NCBI RefSeq assembly: GCF_022662195.1
Contig: NZ_JAKMCS010000008.1
Location: 62,001-126,000 of the forward strand
Source of the DNA: Aestuariivivens insulae
GTDB taxonomy: Bacteria; Bacteroidota; Bacteroidia; Flavobacteriales; Flavobacteriaceae
Direction: 5' to 3'
Length of the DNA: 64,000 nt
Both the position numbers and the translations under genes were made by a program. Within the stretch, counting starts at the first letter, position 1, and the number at the start of each line of letters is the position of its first letter. The notes beneath the pieces are model-generated. The model did no database searches. It saw only the letters and a program-made list of their open reading frames with translations, and was not told the origin of the DNA. Below, piece by piece: positions 17,046 to 26,384 of the stretch.

Positions 17046-20006
17046 ATGCGCCAACACTATTTGTTTTATATATTTTTATTATTAGTAAACTACTTTGGTT
17101 TTAGCCAGAATAACATCGATCCCTTATTGGCCGATGATGCTATTGGCCAACAAAAATGGGTGGATAGCACCTATAATTCCTTATCACTAAAAGAAAAGAT
17201 AGGCCAATTATATATGATCATGGTGTTTTCCAATCAGGATGAAAAAACCAAGCAAGCCAATATAAAATTGATACGCAAGCATCAATTGGGAGGCGTTATT
17301 TATTCTTTGGGTGGTCCAGTAAAACAAGCTAAACTCAATAACGAGCTACAGGCTATATCTAAGGTGCCGTTATTAATAGGAATGGATGCCGAATGGGGTT
17401 TGGGTATGCGATTGGATTCTACTTACTCATTTCCTTGGAATATGACACTTGGAGCGATAAAGGATAATAAGCTAGTTGAACGGACAGGACAATTAATAGG
17501 AGAACACTGTAAACGGTTGGGCGTGCACTTTAACTTTGCCCCCGTTGTAGACATTAATACCAATCCCAAAAACCCAATAATTGGAAACCGTTCGTTTGGT
17601 GAAAGCCGCAACAATGTGACCGAAAAAGCATCGGCATTCATGAAAGGCATGCAAGGTGCTGGTGTTTTGGCCAATGCCAAGCATTTTCCAGGGCATGGCG
17701 ATACAGACCAAGATTCGCATAAAACCTTACCTTCGGTTAGTTTCGATGAAAAACGTATAGACTCCGTTGAGCTATATCCCTATAAAAAGCTTATAAAGGA
17801 AGGCTTGTCCAGTGTTATGGTAGCCCATTTAAATGTGCCTAGTTTAGAACCGCGTTTGGGTTACCCTTCATCCTTGTCGAAGCACATTGTTACAGATATT
17901 TTAAAGCAACGCCTAGGCTTTAAAGGCCTTATTTTTACAGATGCCTTGAATATGAGAGGTGTTGCAGACCTTGTTAAGCCTACTTCAGATGGCAGTACAT
18001 CCAGTAAAATTACTACCAGTGGTGAAATAGATTTAGAGGCATTTAAAGCAGGTAATGATGTTTTGCTTATTTCTGAAGATGTGCCCGCAGGGATTTCAAA
18101 AATAGAAGAAGCTTATCGCAGTGGTGAAATAACCGAGGCGCGTTTGGCCCATTCGGTAAAAAAAGTACTTCGAGCAAAATACAAAGTAGGGCTTCATCAT
18201 TATGAACCAATTGGCTTAAATCACTTGGTTGAAGATTTAAACAGGTTGAAAGATGACTTGCTTTATGAGGAACTTATAGAAGAGGCCATAACAGTTGTTA
18301 AAAATGATAAAAACCTCATTCCTTTTCAAAAACTAGAAACCAAGACTTTTGCTTATGTTGAGTTAGGGGACGATTCCGGCTCTCCTTTTTTTAAAGAACT
18401 TAAAAAATATACTAAAGTTCATAAAATTGAATCGGATAATTATAAGACTTTAACCAATAGGCTACAGGATTATAATACTGTTATTATTGGATTTCACCGT
18501 TCTAATGAGACCCCTTGGAAAGCACACAAGTTTAGAGCAGAAGAGTTAACTTGGATAAAAAAAATAGCAAAAACCCACGACGTAGTTTTGGATGTTTTTG
18601 TAAAGCCATATGCCCTTATAGATTTAAAAGACGTGGCTGATATTGAAAGTATTGTGGTAAGCTATCAAAACAGTGCTATTGCGCAGGAAAAATCGGCACA
18701 GTTATTATTTGGGGCCATTCCTTCAAAAGGAACATTACCCGTTTCTGCAGGAGATTATTTTAAGGTAGGCGATGGCATCTTTAACAATGCTATTGAGCGC
18801 TTAAGCTATGGATTGCCAGAACGTGTGGGCATGAATTCAGAAAGGTTAAGTAAAATAGATTCTGTGGCCAAATTAGCAGTGAGAAAGAAAATGACACCGG
18901 GCATACAACTGCTGGTTTCCAGAAAGGGCAAGGTGATTTACAATAAAAATTTTGGAAAGCATACCTACAAAGGCAAGGAAAAAGTAGGGTTTGATGATAT
19001 TTACGATGTTGCTTCATTAACTAAAATACTGGCAACGTTACCTCTTTTAATGGAATTGGTGGAAGAGGGCATCGTGTCATTAGATACAAAGTTACCAGAG
19101 ATCTTGCCAGAATATGAAGACTCGAATAAAGCAAATATAACCCTAAAAAGTATGTTGTCCCACTATGCGAGATTGCGTCCTTGGGAACCTTTTTATTATA
19201 AAACCTTGGACTCGGTAACTAAAAAACCTAGCGATACCTATTATAGAAGGGTTAAAAGCAGGGATTTCAATTTAGAAGTTGCTAAAAATCTATACTTAAG
19301 AAGTGATTACGAAGATTCGATTCAGAGTATAATTAAAGATTCAGAATTACTTTCTAGGTTGCGTTATCGCTATAGCGATTTCCCGTATTACATCTTAAAG
19401 AAATTTATTGAGTACCATTACGACAGAAGGTTAGACGAACTGGTAAGACGGCATTTTTATGAACCACTAGGCGCTAATTATACCATGTATAATCCATACC
19501 ATACCGTTAGTAGTAAAAAGATTGTGCCAACAGAGGTTGACGATTATTTTAGGTACCAAGAAATACATGGTTATGTACACGATATGGGGGCGGCAATGCA
19601 AAATGGCGTAGGTGGACATGCCGGTGTTTTTAGTAATGCCAACGATGTTGCTAAAATTATGCAAATGTACTTGCAGAAAGGATTTTATGGAGGCAAAAGG
19701 TATTTGAAACCAGAAACTATAGATAAGTTCAATACTTGCTACTATTGCGATCATGACAATAGACGAGGGGTTGGTTTCGATAAGCCACAATTGGGGGAAG
19801 AAGGACCTACCTGTGGATGTATATCCATGACAAGCTTTGGACATTCCGGTTTTACAGGCACTTATGCATGGGCAGACCCAGAAGAAGAAATAGTATATGT
19901 GTTTTTGGCGAATAGAACATACCCTAAAGCTGAAAATAATGTATTGTTAAGAGAGAATATTAGAACTGAAATTCAACGCTTAATTTATGAAGCGATTGAA
20001 GAATAA
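17046..20006 (+). CDS. GH3 beta-N-acetylglucosaminidase fused to a serine beta-lactamase-type hydrolase
   Basis: The 986-residue exported protein has a signal peptide (first about 21 residues, FGFSQ). It carries an N-terminal GH3 domain with the NagZ-type KHFPGHGDTDQDSH loop (about residues 212-225, the His-Asp dyad) and FTDALNMRG with nucleophile Asp299, then a GH3 C-terminal-like part to about residue 600. A class C beta-lactamase/esterase domain follows (about 610-986), with SLTK (Ser657 and Lys660), a YSD motif near residue 780 and a HSGFTG motif near the end. The pair of activities suggests trimming of peptidoglycan in the periplasm: GlcNAc removal plus D-ala-peptidase or esterase action. 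This fusion is known in Bacteroidota; the exact substrate is inferred. Confidence 0.9.
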   Translation: MRQHYLFYIFLLLVNYFGFSQNNIDPLLADDAIGQQKWVDSTYNSLSLKEKIGQLYMIMVFSNQDEKTKQANIKLIRKHQLGGVIYSLGGPVKQAKLNNELQAISKVPLLIGMDAEWGLGMRLDSTYSFPWNMTLGAIKDNKLVERTGQLIGEHCKRLGVHFNFAPVVDINTNPKNPIIGNRSFGESRNNVTEKASAFMKGMQGAGVLANAKHFPGHGDTDQDSHKTLPSVSFDEKRIDSVELYPYKKLIKEGLSSVMVAHLNVPSLEPRLGYPSSLSKHIVTDILKQRLGFKGLIFTDALNMRGVADLVKPTSDGSTSSKITTSGEIDLEAFKAGNDVLLISEDVPAGISKIEEAYRSGEITEARLAHSVKKVLRAKYKVGLHHYEPIGLNHLVEDLNRLKDDLLYEELIEEAITVVKNDKNLIPFQKLETKTFAYVELGDDSGSPFFKELKKYTKVHKIESDNYKTLTNRLQDYNTVIIGFHRSNETPWKAHKFRAEELTWIKKIAKTHDVVLDVFVKPYALIDLKDVADIESIVVSYQNSAIAQEKSAQLLFGAIPSKGTLPVSAGDYFKVGDGIFNNAIERLSYGLPERVGMNSERLSKIDSVAKLAVRKKMTPGIQLLVSRKGKVIYNKNFGKHTYKGKEKVGFDDIYDVASLTKILATLPLLMELVEEGIVSLDTKLPEILPEYEDSNKANITLKSMLSHYARLRPWEPFYYKTLDSVTKKPSDTYYRRVKSRDFNLEVAKNLYLRSDYEDSIQSIIKDSELLSRLRYRYSDFPYYILKKFIEYHYDRRLDELVRRHFYEPLGANYTMYNPYHTVSSKKIVPTEVDDYFRYQEIHGYVHDMGAAMQNGVGGHAGVFSNANDVAKIMQMYLQKGFYGGKRYLKPETIDKFNTCYYCDHDNRRGVGFDKPQLGEEGPTCGCISMTSFGHSGFTGTYAWADPEEEIVYVFLANRTYPKAENNVLLRENIRTEIQRLIYEAIEE

Positions 20007-20014
20007 AATACTGG

Positions 20015-20049
20015 AAGTTTAAAAGTTAAAAGTACTTAAAGTTGAAGGT
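20015..20049. repeat. Degenerate heptamer run before bshA
   Basis: Five 7-base units can be read from 20015: AAGTTTA, AAAGTTA, AAAGTAC, TTAAAGT and TGAAGGT. They resemble the AAG heptamers of the 6582 array but are more degenerate. Confidence 0.5.
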
Positions 20050-20090
20050 TACTTTAGCACTTTAAACGCTAGGCATTTAAAACTAAAAAA

Positions 20091-21227
20091 ATGAAAATAG
20101 GAATTGTTTGTTATCCTACCTTTGGAGGAAGTGGTGTAGTAGCTACAGAATTGGGGTTAGAACTGTCTAAGCGCGGTCATGAAATCCATTTTATCACTTA
20201 TAACCAGCCGGTAAGATTGGAATTGTTGAGCAATAATGTGCACTACCACGAAGTAACCGTGCCAGAGTATCCATTGTTCCATTATCAGCCTTATGAGTTG
20301 GCACTATCTAGTAAGCTGGTTGATATGGTAAAACTCCATGAAATTGAAATTTTACACGTACATTATGCGATACCACATGCTTATGCGGCATATATGGCAA
20401 AAAAAATGCTTGAGGAAGAGGGTGTTTATGTGCCAATAGTGACTACGCTTCATGGAACAGATATTACTTTAGTGGGGAGTCATCCATTTTACAAGCCAGC
20501 CGTTACGTTTAGTATTAACAAATCTGATGCTGTAACAGCTGTTTCAAAAAGCCTAAAGGATGATACAATAAGGTTGTTCAACATAAAGAATGAGATTCAT
20601 GTGGTACCAAATTTTATCGATTTAGATAAGCATAACAATAAATTTACGGATTGTGAGCGTAGCATGATGGCAAGTAAGGAAGAAAAAATAATTACGCATA
20701 TTAGTAATTTAAGACCGGTAAAACGCGTATTAGATGTGATTAAGGTGTTTTATAATATTCAAAAAGAAATGCCAGCTAAATTGATGCTTATTGGAGAAGG
20801 GCCAGAACGAGAAAATATTGAATATGAATGCCAAAAATTAGGCATAATGGATAGGGTTATTTTCTTTGGAAAAAGTAATGAAATTGATAAAATATTAGGT
20901 TTTAGTGATCTATTTTTGTTAACATCCCAGACTGAAAGCTTTGGACTGGCGGCTTTAGAAGCTATGGCATCTGGAGTTCCGGTAATTTCAAGCAATACCG
21001 GAGGTATACCAGAAGTAAATGCCCATGGTGTATCGGGGTATTTAAGTAATGTGGGCGATGTGGACGATATGACCAAAAATGCATTGCATATTTTAAGTGA
21101 TGAGAACCGATTAAAGACATTTAAGGAAAACGCCAGAAAAGAATCCTTAAAATTTGACTTACATGCCATTGTACCACAATACGAAGCGATTTATGAGGAT
21201 ACACTTGCAAGGTGTTTGGTGTCATAA
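20091..21227 (+). CDS. bshA: N-acetyl-alpha-D-glucosaminyl L-malate synthase
   Basis: The 378-residue GT4 glycosyltransferase starts with GIVCYPTFGGSGVVATELG, diagnostic of BshA. It has the HVHYAIPHAYAA and TTLHGTDITLVG segments and the C-terminal donor-site ESFGLAALEAMASGVPVI (E-x7-E). It joins GlcNAc from UDP-GlcNAc to L-malate, the first step of bacillithiol synthesis, so the organism probably uses bacillithiol as its low-molecular-weight thiol. The bshB and bshC genes are not in the window. A bidirectional terminator follows. Confidence 0.95.
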   Translation: MKIGIVCYPTFGGSGVVATELGLELSKRGHEIHFITYNQPVRLELLSNNVHYHEVTVPEYPLFHYQPYELALSSKLVDMVKLHEIEILHVHYAIPHAYAAYMAKKMLEEEGVYVPIVTTLHGTDITLVGSHPFYKPAVTFSINKSDAVTAVSKSLKDDTIRLFNIKNEIHVVPNFIDLDKHNNKFTDCERSMMASKEEKIITHISNLRPVKRVLDVIKVFYNIQKEMPAKLMLIGEGPERENIEYECQKLGIMDRVIFFGKSNEIDKILGFSDLFLLTSQTESFGLAALEAMASGVPVISSNTGGIPEVNAHGVSGYLSNVGDVDDMTKNALHILSDENRLKTFKENARKESLKFDLHAIVPQYEAIYEDTLARCLVS

Positions 21228-21253
21228 GGAATATTGAAAAATAAAGACATAAA

Positions 21254-21283
21254 AAAAGCATCCGTTTTAGTGTGGATGCTTTT
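21254..21283. terminator. Bidirectional terminator between bshA and the 21305 gene
   Basis: AAAAGCATCC (21254-21263) pairs perfectly with GGATGCTTTT (21274-21283) around a 10-base loop, with A and T tracts on both sides. The flanking genes converge. Confidence 0.88.
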
Positions 21284-21304
21284 CTTTTATATAAGAATGC
21301 TAGA

Positions 21305-21808
21305 TTAGAACTGGTAACGAATACCAAGGGCGATATCAAAATCTAAATCATCGTTATTGTAATCACCATCTCCAAATCCAATTTCTGGTCTAAAATCAAG
21401 AGAGATAAGTAATGGAATATCAAAATTATATTCTATACCAATATCTCCAGCAGCAAAGAAAAATGTTTCACTGTCACTTACAGTACCACCGCCTGGGATG
21501 CTATAGTTACCTTCATAAGAAGCTAAACCTCCACCAGCACCAACATACCAGTTAAATGAGGCATCTAAAGGGAATACCCATTGGTATAATCCAGCAAGTT
21601 TAAACCCATCAAAATTGTTTCCATCTCGCCATCCTAAATCAACCTCTAATCTGTTGTTTTCCCCTAATCCACGTTGGTAGGATATTTCGGCTCCAAACCC
21701 ATCACTGTCACCAAGTCGTAAACCTAATGCATTTTCAGAAATGCTTTGGGCGTTAGAGGTAAATGCGAATCCAATAAGTGCAATTGCTAATAAAAATACT
21801 TTTTTCAT
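21305..21808 (-). CDS. Small outer membrane beta-barrel protein, unknown role
   Basis: The 167-residue protein has a signal peptide (MKKVFLLAIALIGFAFTSNAQ, cut after about residue 21). Alternating hydrophobic and polar strands and glycines follow (LGLRLGDSDGFGAEISYQRG, WYVGAGGGLASYEG), ending with FDIALGIRYQF, a typical C-terminal outer membrane strand. It looks like a small eight-stranded barrel of the OmpW/OmpX-like class. No enzymatic motif was recognised. It is a single gene ending at the shared terminator. Confidence 0.75.
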   Translation of the reverse strand: MKKVFLLAIALIGFAFTSNAQSISENALGLRLGDSDGFGAEISYQRGLGENNRLEVDLGWRDGNNFDGFKLAGLYQWVFPLDASFNWYVGAGGGLASYEGNYSIPGGGTVSDSETFFFAAGDIGIEYNFDIPLLISLDFRPEIGFGDGDYNNDDLDFDIALGIRYQF

Positions 21809-22163
21809 AAGTTTAAAGTTTCTAGTTATCGTTAATAATATACGCTCAATAGTTAAAAATAGATCATTTTCAACTTCGATGTATGAAACAAAAATAACGC
21901 CAAAAATGTGATTATCTTGAGCGTTGACATAAAAATATTAACTTTTTTAAATCAATAATCGTTTAAAAGCACATTTACAGATCTTAATAAAAAAGCTTAT
22001 AGTTGTATTGACTTTTAGGGTTTAATAAGTGGTTTTTATTGTTATGTTAAGGAATGTACTGTTTAAGACAATGTTATAGACAAAAATAAAAGCCATGACT
22101 GCGTCTCAGTACTGAACACCGAACACTGAACACTGAACACTGAATAAACCAACTGTTAACTGC
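21809..22163. other. Gene-free interval with heptamer repeats
   Basis: No coding frame of note. The promoter region of the 21305 gene should lie at its left end. A TGAACAC-type heptamer array sits at 22113-22140 near the end of the 22164 gene. Otherwise nothing was recognised. Confidence 0.6.
22113..22144. repeat. Four heptamers, (T/C)GAACAC
   Basis: TGAACAC, CGAACAC, TGAACAC and TGAACAC follow without interruption, then TGAA. It has the same 7-base period as the array at 6582 but a different unit. Confidence 0.8.
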
Positions 22164-23015
22164 TTACTTTCTTTTATTCTGATCCACTATAGTAATGGCA
22201 GCAATGAGATCTTGAAATTCGATGTCGTCATAATCTTCTTCCTCCTCATTCACATAAAAGGGAGATAGTTTATCCTTATTAAAGTGATATACTTTCCAGC
22301 GTTTAAACTGATATTCCAATGCGGTAAAGTTTTCAACCCAATCCCCCGAATTCAAGTACAGGGTTCTACCATGCTTATTCTCTTTATATTCCATTTTGGG
22401 CTGATGGATATGGCCACAAATGACATAGTCGTAGCCATTTTCTATGGCTAAATCGGTGATAACAGTTTCGTAATCATTTATATATTTTACAGCACTTTTA
22501 ACACTGTTCTTTATTTTTTTTGATAACGAATAACGTTCCTTACCCCGTTTTTCCAAATACCAATTCGCAAACCTATTTAAAAGTGTTAGAATATTGTAAC
22601 CGTAACTACCTAGTTTAGCTATCCATTTAGCATTTTGTATGGATACATCAAACACATCCCCATGTAACAACCAAGCCTTTTTACCATCTACTTCCAAAAC
22701 CATTTTGTTCACAATTGAAATGTTTCCTATGGTGGTCCCGGCAAATTTCCTTAGCATTTCGTCGTGGTTGCCAGTAATGTAAATAATTTCTACGCCACGG
22801 GATGCCAAGTCAATTAACTTTTTAATGACTTTTAAATGGGATTTAGGAAAATAGCGTTTAGTAAATTGCCAAACATCAATGATATCTCCATTCAAGATAA
22901 GCTTTTTAGGTTCAATACTATTTAAGTAGCTTAATAAATCTTTGGCATGGCAACCATAAGTGCCCAAATGGATATCAGAAATAACGGCAATTTCAACTTT
23001 ACGTTTTATTTTCAA
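22164..23015 (-). CDS. LpxH-like metallophosphoesterase (UDP-2,3-diacylglucosamine diphosphatase type)
   Basis: The 283-residue protein has all calcineurin-type phosphoesterase motifs: DIHLG (about residue 15), NGDIIDVW, GNHDE, HGDVFD and GHIHQPK. The LNGDIIDVWQFTKRYFP segment and the spacing to GNHDE resemble LpxH and its close relatives, which cleave UDP-2,3-diacylglucosamine to lipid X in lipid A synthesis. It is somewhat longer than E. coli LpxH (about 240). The C-terminal 30 residues are acidic. A different sugar-nucleotide diphosphatase role cannot be excluded. It appears monocistronic. Confidence 0.8.
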   Translation of the reverse strand: MKIKRKVEIAVISDIHLGTYGCHAKDLLSYLNSIEPKKLILNGDIIDVWQFTKRYFPKSHLKVIKKLIDLASRGVEIIYITGNHDEMLRKFAGTTIGNISIVNKMVLEVDGKKAWLLHGDVFDVSIQNAKWIAKLGSYGYNILTLLNRFANWYLEKRGKERYSLSKKIKNSVKSAVKYINDYETVITDLAIENGYDYVICGHIHQPKMEYKENKHGRTLYLNSGDWVENFTALEYQFKRWKVYHFNKDKLSPFYVNEEEEDYDDIEFQDLIAAITIVDQNKRK

Positions 23016-23203
23016 CGGAAATAAATTTTATGAAGTAAATAACAGCTTTTTGTATTACTAAACCGTTATCTCATAATTATCTCTATATGAGTATATTGTT
23101 AAGTTAATGTTACTGGTTTTTGCTTTTTTAAGGAAGTAAGCTTTTGGGGAAATTTCACTTTTGTATGTCTTAGAATAGGTTTATTTTAGCAAAAAATTTA
23201 ATT

Positions 23204-24262
23204 ATGGCTGGAAATTCCTTCGGAAAACTATTTAATTTAACAACATACGGCGAATCCCATGGCCCTGCATTGGGTGGGGTAATAGACGGCTGCCCACCGG
23301 GAATAGACTTAGATGTTGAAGCCGTTCAGAATGAATTGGACCGAAGAAGGCCAGGACAATCGGCAATTGTAACGCAGCGCAAAGAACCCGATACTGTAAA
23401 ATTTCACTCAGGTATTTTTGAAGGCAAGACTACGGGAACGCCTATTGGATTTGTTATAGAAAACACCAACCAGAAATCCAACGACTATAGCCATATAAAG
23501 GACAGTTACAGACCCAGTCATGCCGATTACACTTACGATCAAAAATACGGCCTGAGGGATTACCGTGGGGGCGGACGTAGTTCGGCACGTGAAACTGCCT
23601 GCCGTGTGGTTGCAGGAGCCATTGCAAAGCAAGTACTTAAAGGAATTGAGATAAAGGCATATGTGTCAAGTGTGGGTACAATGGCATTGGATAAGCCTTA
23701 TACCGAATTGGATTTAACACAAATAGAGTCAAATATAGTACGCTGTCCAGATCAGGGTGTAGCGGCGCAAATGGAATCCTATATTAAAGAGGTGCGTAGT
23801 AAGGGGGATACCGTTGGAGGTGTTGTAAGCTGTGTTATAAAAAATGTGCCCGTAGGTTTGGGCGAGCCTGTATTCGATAAGTTACACGCCGAATTAGGTA
23901 AAGCCATGTTATCCATTAATGCGGTTAAAGGTTTTGAATACGGTAGTGGTTTTCACGGAAGTACCATGTATGGCAGTGAACATAACGATGCTTTTAATAC
24001 AGATGGCACTACAAAAACCAATTATTCGGGAGGTATTCAAGGCGGCATAAGCAACGGCATGGATATTTATTTTAGTGTGGCCTTTAAACCGGTGGCTACC
24101 TTAATTCAGAAATACGAAACCATAGACAAGTCTGGAAATAGAGTAGAAATGCAAGGGAAAGGGCGCCACGACCCATGCGTAGTGCCACGTGCTGTACCCA
24201 TTGTTGAGGCTATGGCCGCTTTGGTTTTAGCTGACTTTTACTTGATTAATAAGATGTACTAA
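23204..24262 (+). CDS. aroC: Chorismate synthase
   Basis: The 352-residue enzyme converts EPSP to chorismate with reduced FMN, the last step of the shikimate pathway. All three family signatures are present: [19 protein letters not shown] at the N-terminus, [22 protein letters not shown] around residues 122-143, and [22 protein letters not shown] near the C-terminus. The length is typical. It lies divergent from the phosphoesterase gene and is probably expressed alone. Confidence 0.97.
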   Translation: MAGNSFGKLFNLTTYGESHGPALGGVIDGCPPGIDLDVEAVQNELDRRRPGQSAIVTQRKEPDTVKFHSGIFEGKTTGTPIGFVIENTNQKSNDYSHIKDSYRPSHADYTYDQKYGLRDYRGGGRSSARETACRVVAGAIAKQVLKGIEIKAYVSSVGTMALDKPYTELDLTQIESNIVRCPDQGVAAQMESYIKEVRSKGDTVGGVVSCVIKNVPVGLGEPVFDKLHAELGKAMLSINAVKGFEYGSGFHGSTMYGSEHNDAFNTDGTTKTNYSGGIQGGISNGMDIYFSVAFKPVATLIQKYETIDKSGNRVEMQGKGRHDPCVVPRAVPIVEAMAALVLADFYLINKMY

Positions 24263-24391
24263 TTCTTTTTCTTATCTTTCTGTTGTAAATAACATTGTTT
24301 ATTTTCCCTTCTTATCTGTGCTTCATAAATAGGTTTCTAGCTTTAACTTTATGGGAAAGTATTTGGGGATGGTATATAATGCTTTATTTAT

Positions 24392-24934
24392 ATGAGATGG
24401 ATTAGACTATTATTAACGCTTGCAAAAGCCCGATTCCGATCTAAAGTCAACGGTTCGGAAACAACTTGTGTAAATTTTAGGGTGTGGATAACCGATATAG
24501 ATGTGTCTGTAATGAACCATGCGGCTATTATGACCATTTTCGAAATGGGACGAGGTGATTTTATGGTACGCACCAATTTTTTTAAGGTGGCTATCAAAAA
24601 TAAGTGGTTTTTTCCCAACCAGGCTATCAACGTTCAATTTTATAGGCCCTTAAAACTTTTTCAGAAGGCAAAAGTCTATACTAAAATGTCATTTGTGGAC
24701 GATACATGGTTTTATTTTGAACAAAAGATCATGAGAAAAGGAAAGCCTATTGCGGCCTGCTTTGCTAATGGATTGGCAAAAAAGGGGAGGGAAACCGTAC
24801 CAACAGCTAAAATTATAGAAGCTTTGGGGATAGATATTAATAATGTTCCCCGAGTGAAACATGAATTGATCGATCAGTTTCATGAGAGCAATCATAAAAT
24901 GACAGAAAAGATTATTGAAAACTGGGAGCTATAA
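24392..24934 (+). CDS. Acyl-CoA thioesterase-like hot-dog protein
   Basis: The 180-residue protein fits the 4HBT hot-dog fold: VWITDIDVSVMNHAAIMTIFEMGRGD near residues 35-60, then INVQFYRPLKLFQKAKVYTKM and a DDTWFYFEQKIMRKGKPIAAC strand pair. Such proteins hydrolyse acyl thioesters. The start region MRWIRLLLTLAKARF is a short amphipathic helix rather than a signal peptide. Substrate chain length is not predictable. It stands alone between aroC and the symporter gene. Confidence 0.75.
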   Translation: MRWIRLLLTLAKARFRSKVNGSETTCVNFRVWITDIDVSVMNHAAIMTIFEMGRGDFMVRTNFFKVAIKNKWFFPNQAINVQFYRPLKLFQKAKVYTKMSFVDDTWFYFEQKIMRKGKPIAACFANGLAKKGRETVPTAKIIEALGIDINNVPRVKHELIDQFHESNHKMTEKIIENWEL

Positions 24935-25052
24935 TGCTGTTTGCATCTTCACTTTATTGGGTAAACTATTAGTTTTTCATTTAAACCATTAAAAAATAAT
25001 TATATTGCTTCAAAAATAATTTCAAATTCATAAAACAATAAAATTTTAAAGC

Positions 25053-26378
25053 GTGAAGAAGTTGGCATTACACTGGAAGATTATTATAGGAATGGTTCTA
25101 GGGATCATTTTTGGTTTCATAATGAATACCGTTAGTGGCGGGAAAGGGTTTGTAACCGATTGGATTGCGCCTTTTGGTACCATTTTTATTAATCTTTTAA
25201 AGCTTATTGCAGTGCCTTTAATTTTAGCATCCTTGATTAAAGGGATATCCGATTTAAAGGATATTTCCAAAATCAAATCCATGGGCCTCCGCACCATAGC
25301 GATATATATCACTACCACGTTGGTCGCCATTGTTATTGGCTTAAGTATTGTGAATACTGTAAAACCAGGTAAAGGTATGCCACAGGATACTATAGAAAAA
25401 ATTAAAATGAAGTATGAAAACGATGCTGGGGTTACCGATAAATTAATGAAAGCTACGGCACAAAAAGATGCAGGGCCATTACAAGCCTTGGTCGATATTT
25501 TTCCGAGTAATGTTTTCAAGGCTTTTGCCGATGCTTCAATGTTACAAGTTATCTTTTTCGCCCTTTTTGTTGGAATTTGTTTGTTGTTGATTGGAGAAAA
25601 GAAAGCAAAACCATTGGTTAGTTTTTTCGACTCGCTTAATGAAGTGGTCATGAAAATGGTCGATTTAATTATGCTCTTTGCTCCTTATGCTGTTTTTGCT
25701 TTGTTAGCTAACGTAATTATAGCATTCGATGATACTGAAATACTCGTAAAGCTTCTGTTTTATGCTTTGTGTGTTGTTGGCGGTTTAATTTTAATGATTG
25801 TATTTTATCTGACCTTAGTTGGGGTTTTTGTAAAAAAATCACCCACATGGTTTTTAAAGGAAATTAGCCCTGCACAACTATTGGCCTTTTCAACCAGTAG
25901 TAGTGCCGCAACTTTGCCGGTAACCATGGAACGCGTTGAAGAGCATTTAGGTGTCGACAAAGAAGTATCTGGTTTTGTATTGCCTGTAGGTGCTACGGTT
26001 AATATGGATGGAACGAGTTTATACCAAGGTATAGCAGCGGTATTTATTATGCAGGTGATTTGGCCAGAGGGACTCACATTCACTAATCAAATGGTTATTG
26101 TATTAACCGCGCTATTGGCCTCTATTGGTAGTGCTGCTGTACCAAGCGCAGGCATGGTTATGCTGGTTATTGTGTTGGAATCTATTGGTTTTCCTGCCGA
26201 ATTGTTACCTATAGGTCTGGCTCTTATTTTTGCAGTTGATCGCCCATTGGATATGTGTAGAACAGTGGTTAATGTTACTGGAGATGCTACGGTTTCAATG
26301 TTGGTCGCTAAGTCTTTAGACAAAATACATGAGCCTAAACCTAAAGAATGGGACGACCATTACGATGAAGTAAAATAA
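25053..26378 (+). CDS. Dicarboxylate/amino acid:cation symporter (DAACS family)
   Basis: The 441-residue inner membrane protein starts with GTG directly before KKLALHWKIIIGMVLG. It has the eight-helix, two-hairpin layout of the GltP/DctA family. Diagnostic segments are the first re-entrant loop STSSSAATLPVT (about residues 282-293), GATVNMDGTSLYQG (about 318-331) and DRPLDMCRTVVNVTGDA (about 402-418), which hold sodium and substrate ligands. It imports glutamate, aspartate or C4-dicarboxylates with Na+ or H+. The sulfurtransferase gene begins 6 bases downstream, so the two are one operon. Confidence 0.92.
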   Translation: MKKLALHWKIIIGMVLGIIFGFIMNTVSGGKGFVTDWIAPFGTIFINLLKLIAVPLILASLIKGISDLKDISKIKSMGLRTIAIYITTTLVAIVIGLSIVNTVKPGKGMPQDTIEKIKMKYENDAGVTDKLMKATAQKDAGPLQALVDIFPSNVFKAFADASMLQVIFFALFVGICLLLIGEKKAKPLVSFFDSLNEVVMKMVDLIMLFAPYAVFALLANVIIAFDDTEILVKLLFYALCVVGGLILMIVFYLTLVGVFVKKSPTWFLKEISPAQLLAFSTSSSAATLPVTMERVEEHLGVDKEVSGFVLPVGATVNMDGTSLYQGIAAVFIMQVIWPEGLTFTNQMVIVLTALLASIGSAAVPSAGMVMLVIVLESIGFPAELLPIGLALIFAVDRPLDMCRTVVNVTGDATVSMLVAKSLDKIHEPKPKEWDDHYDEVK

Positions 26379-26384
26379 AACATA

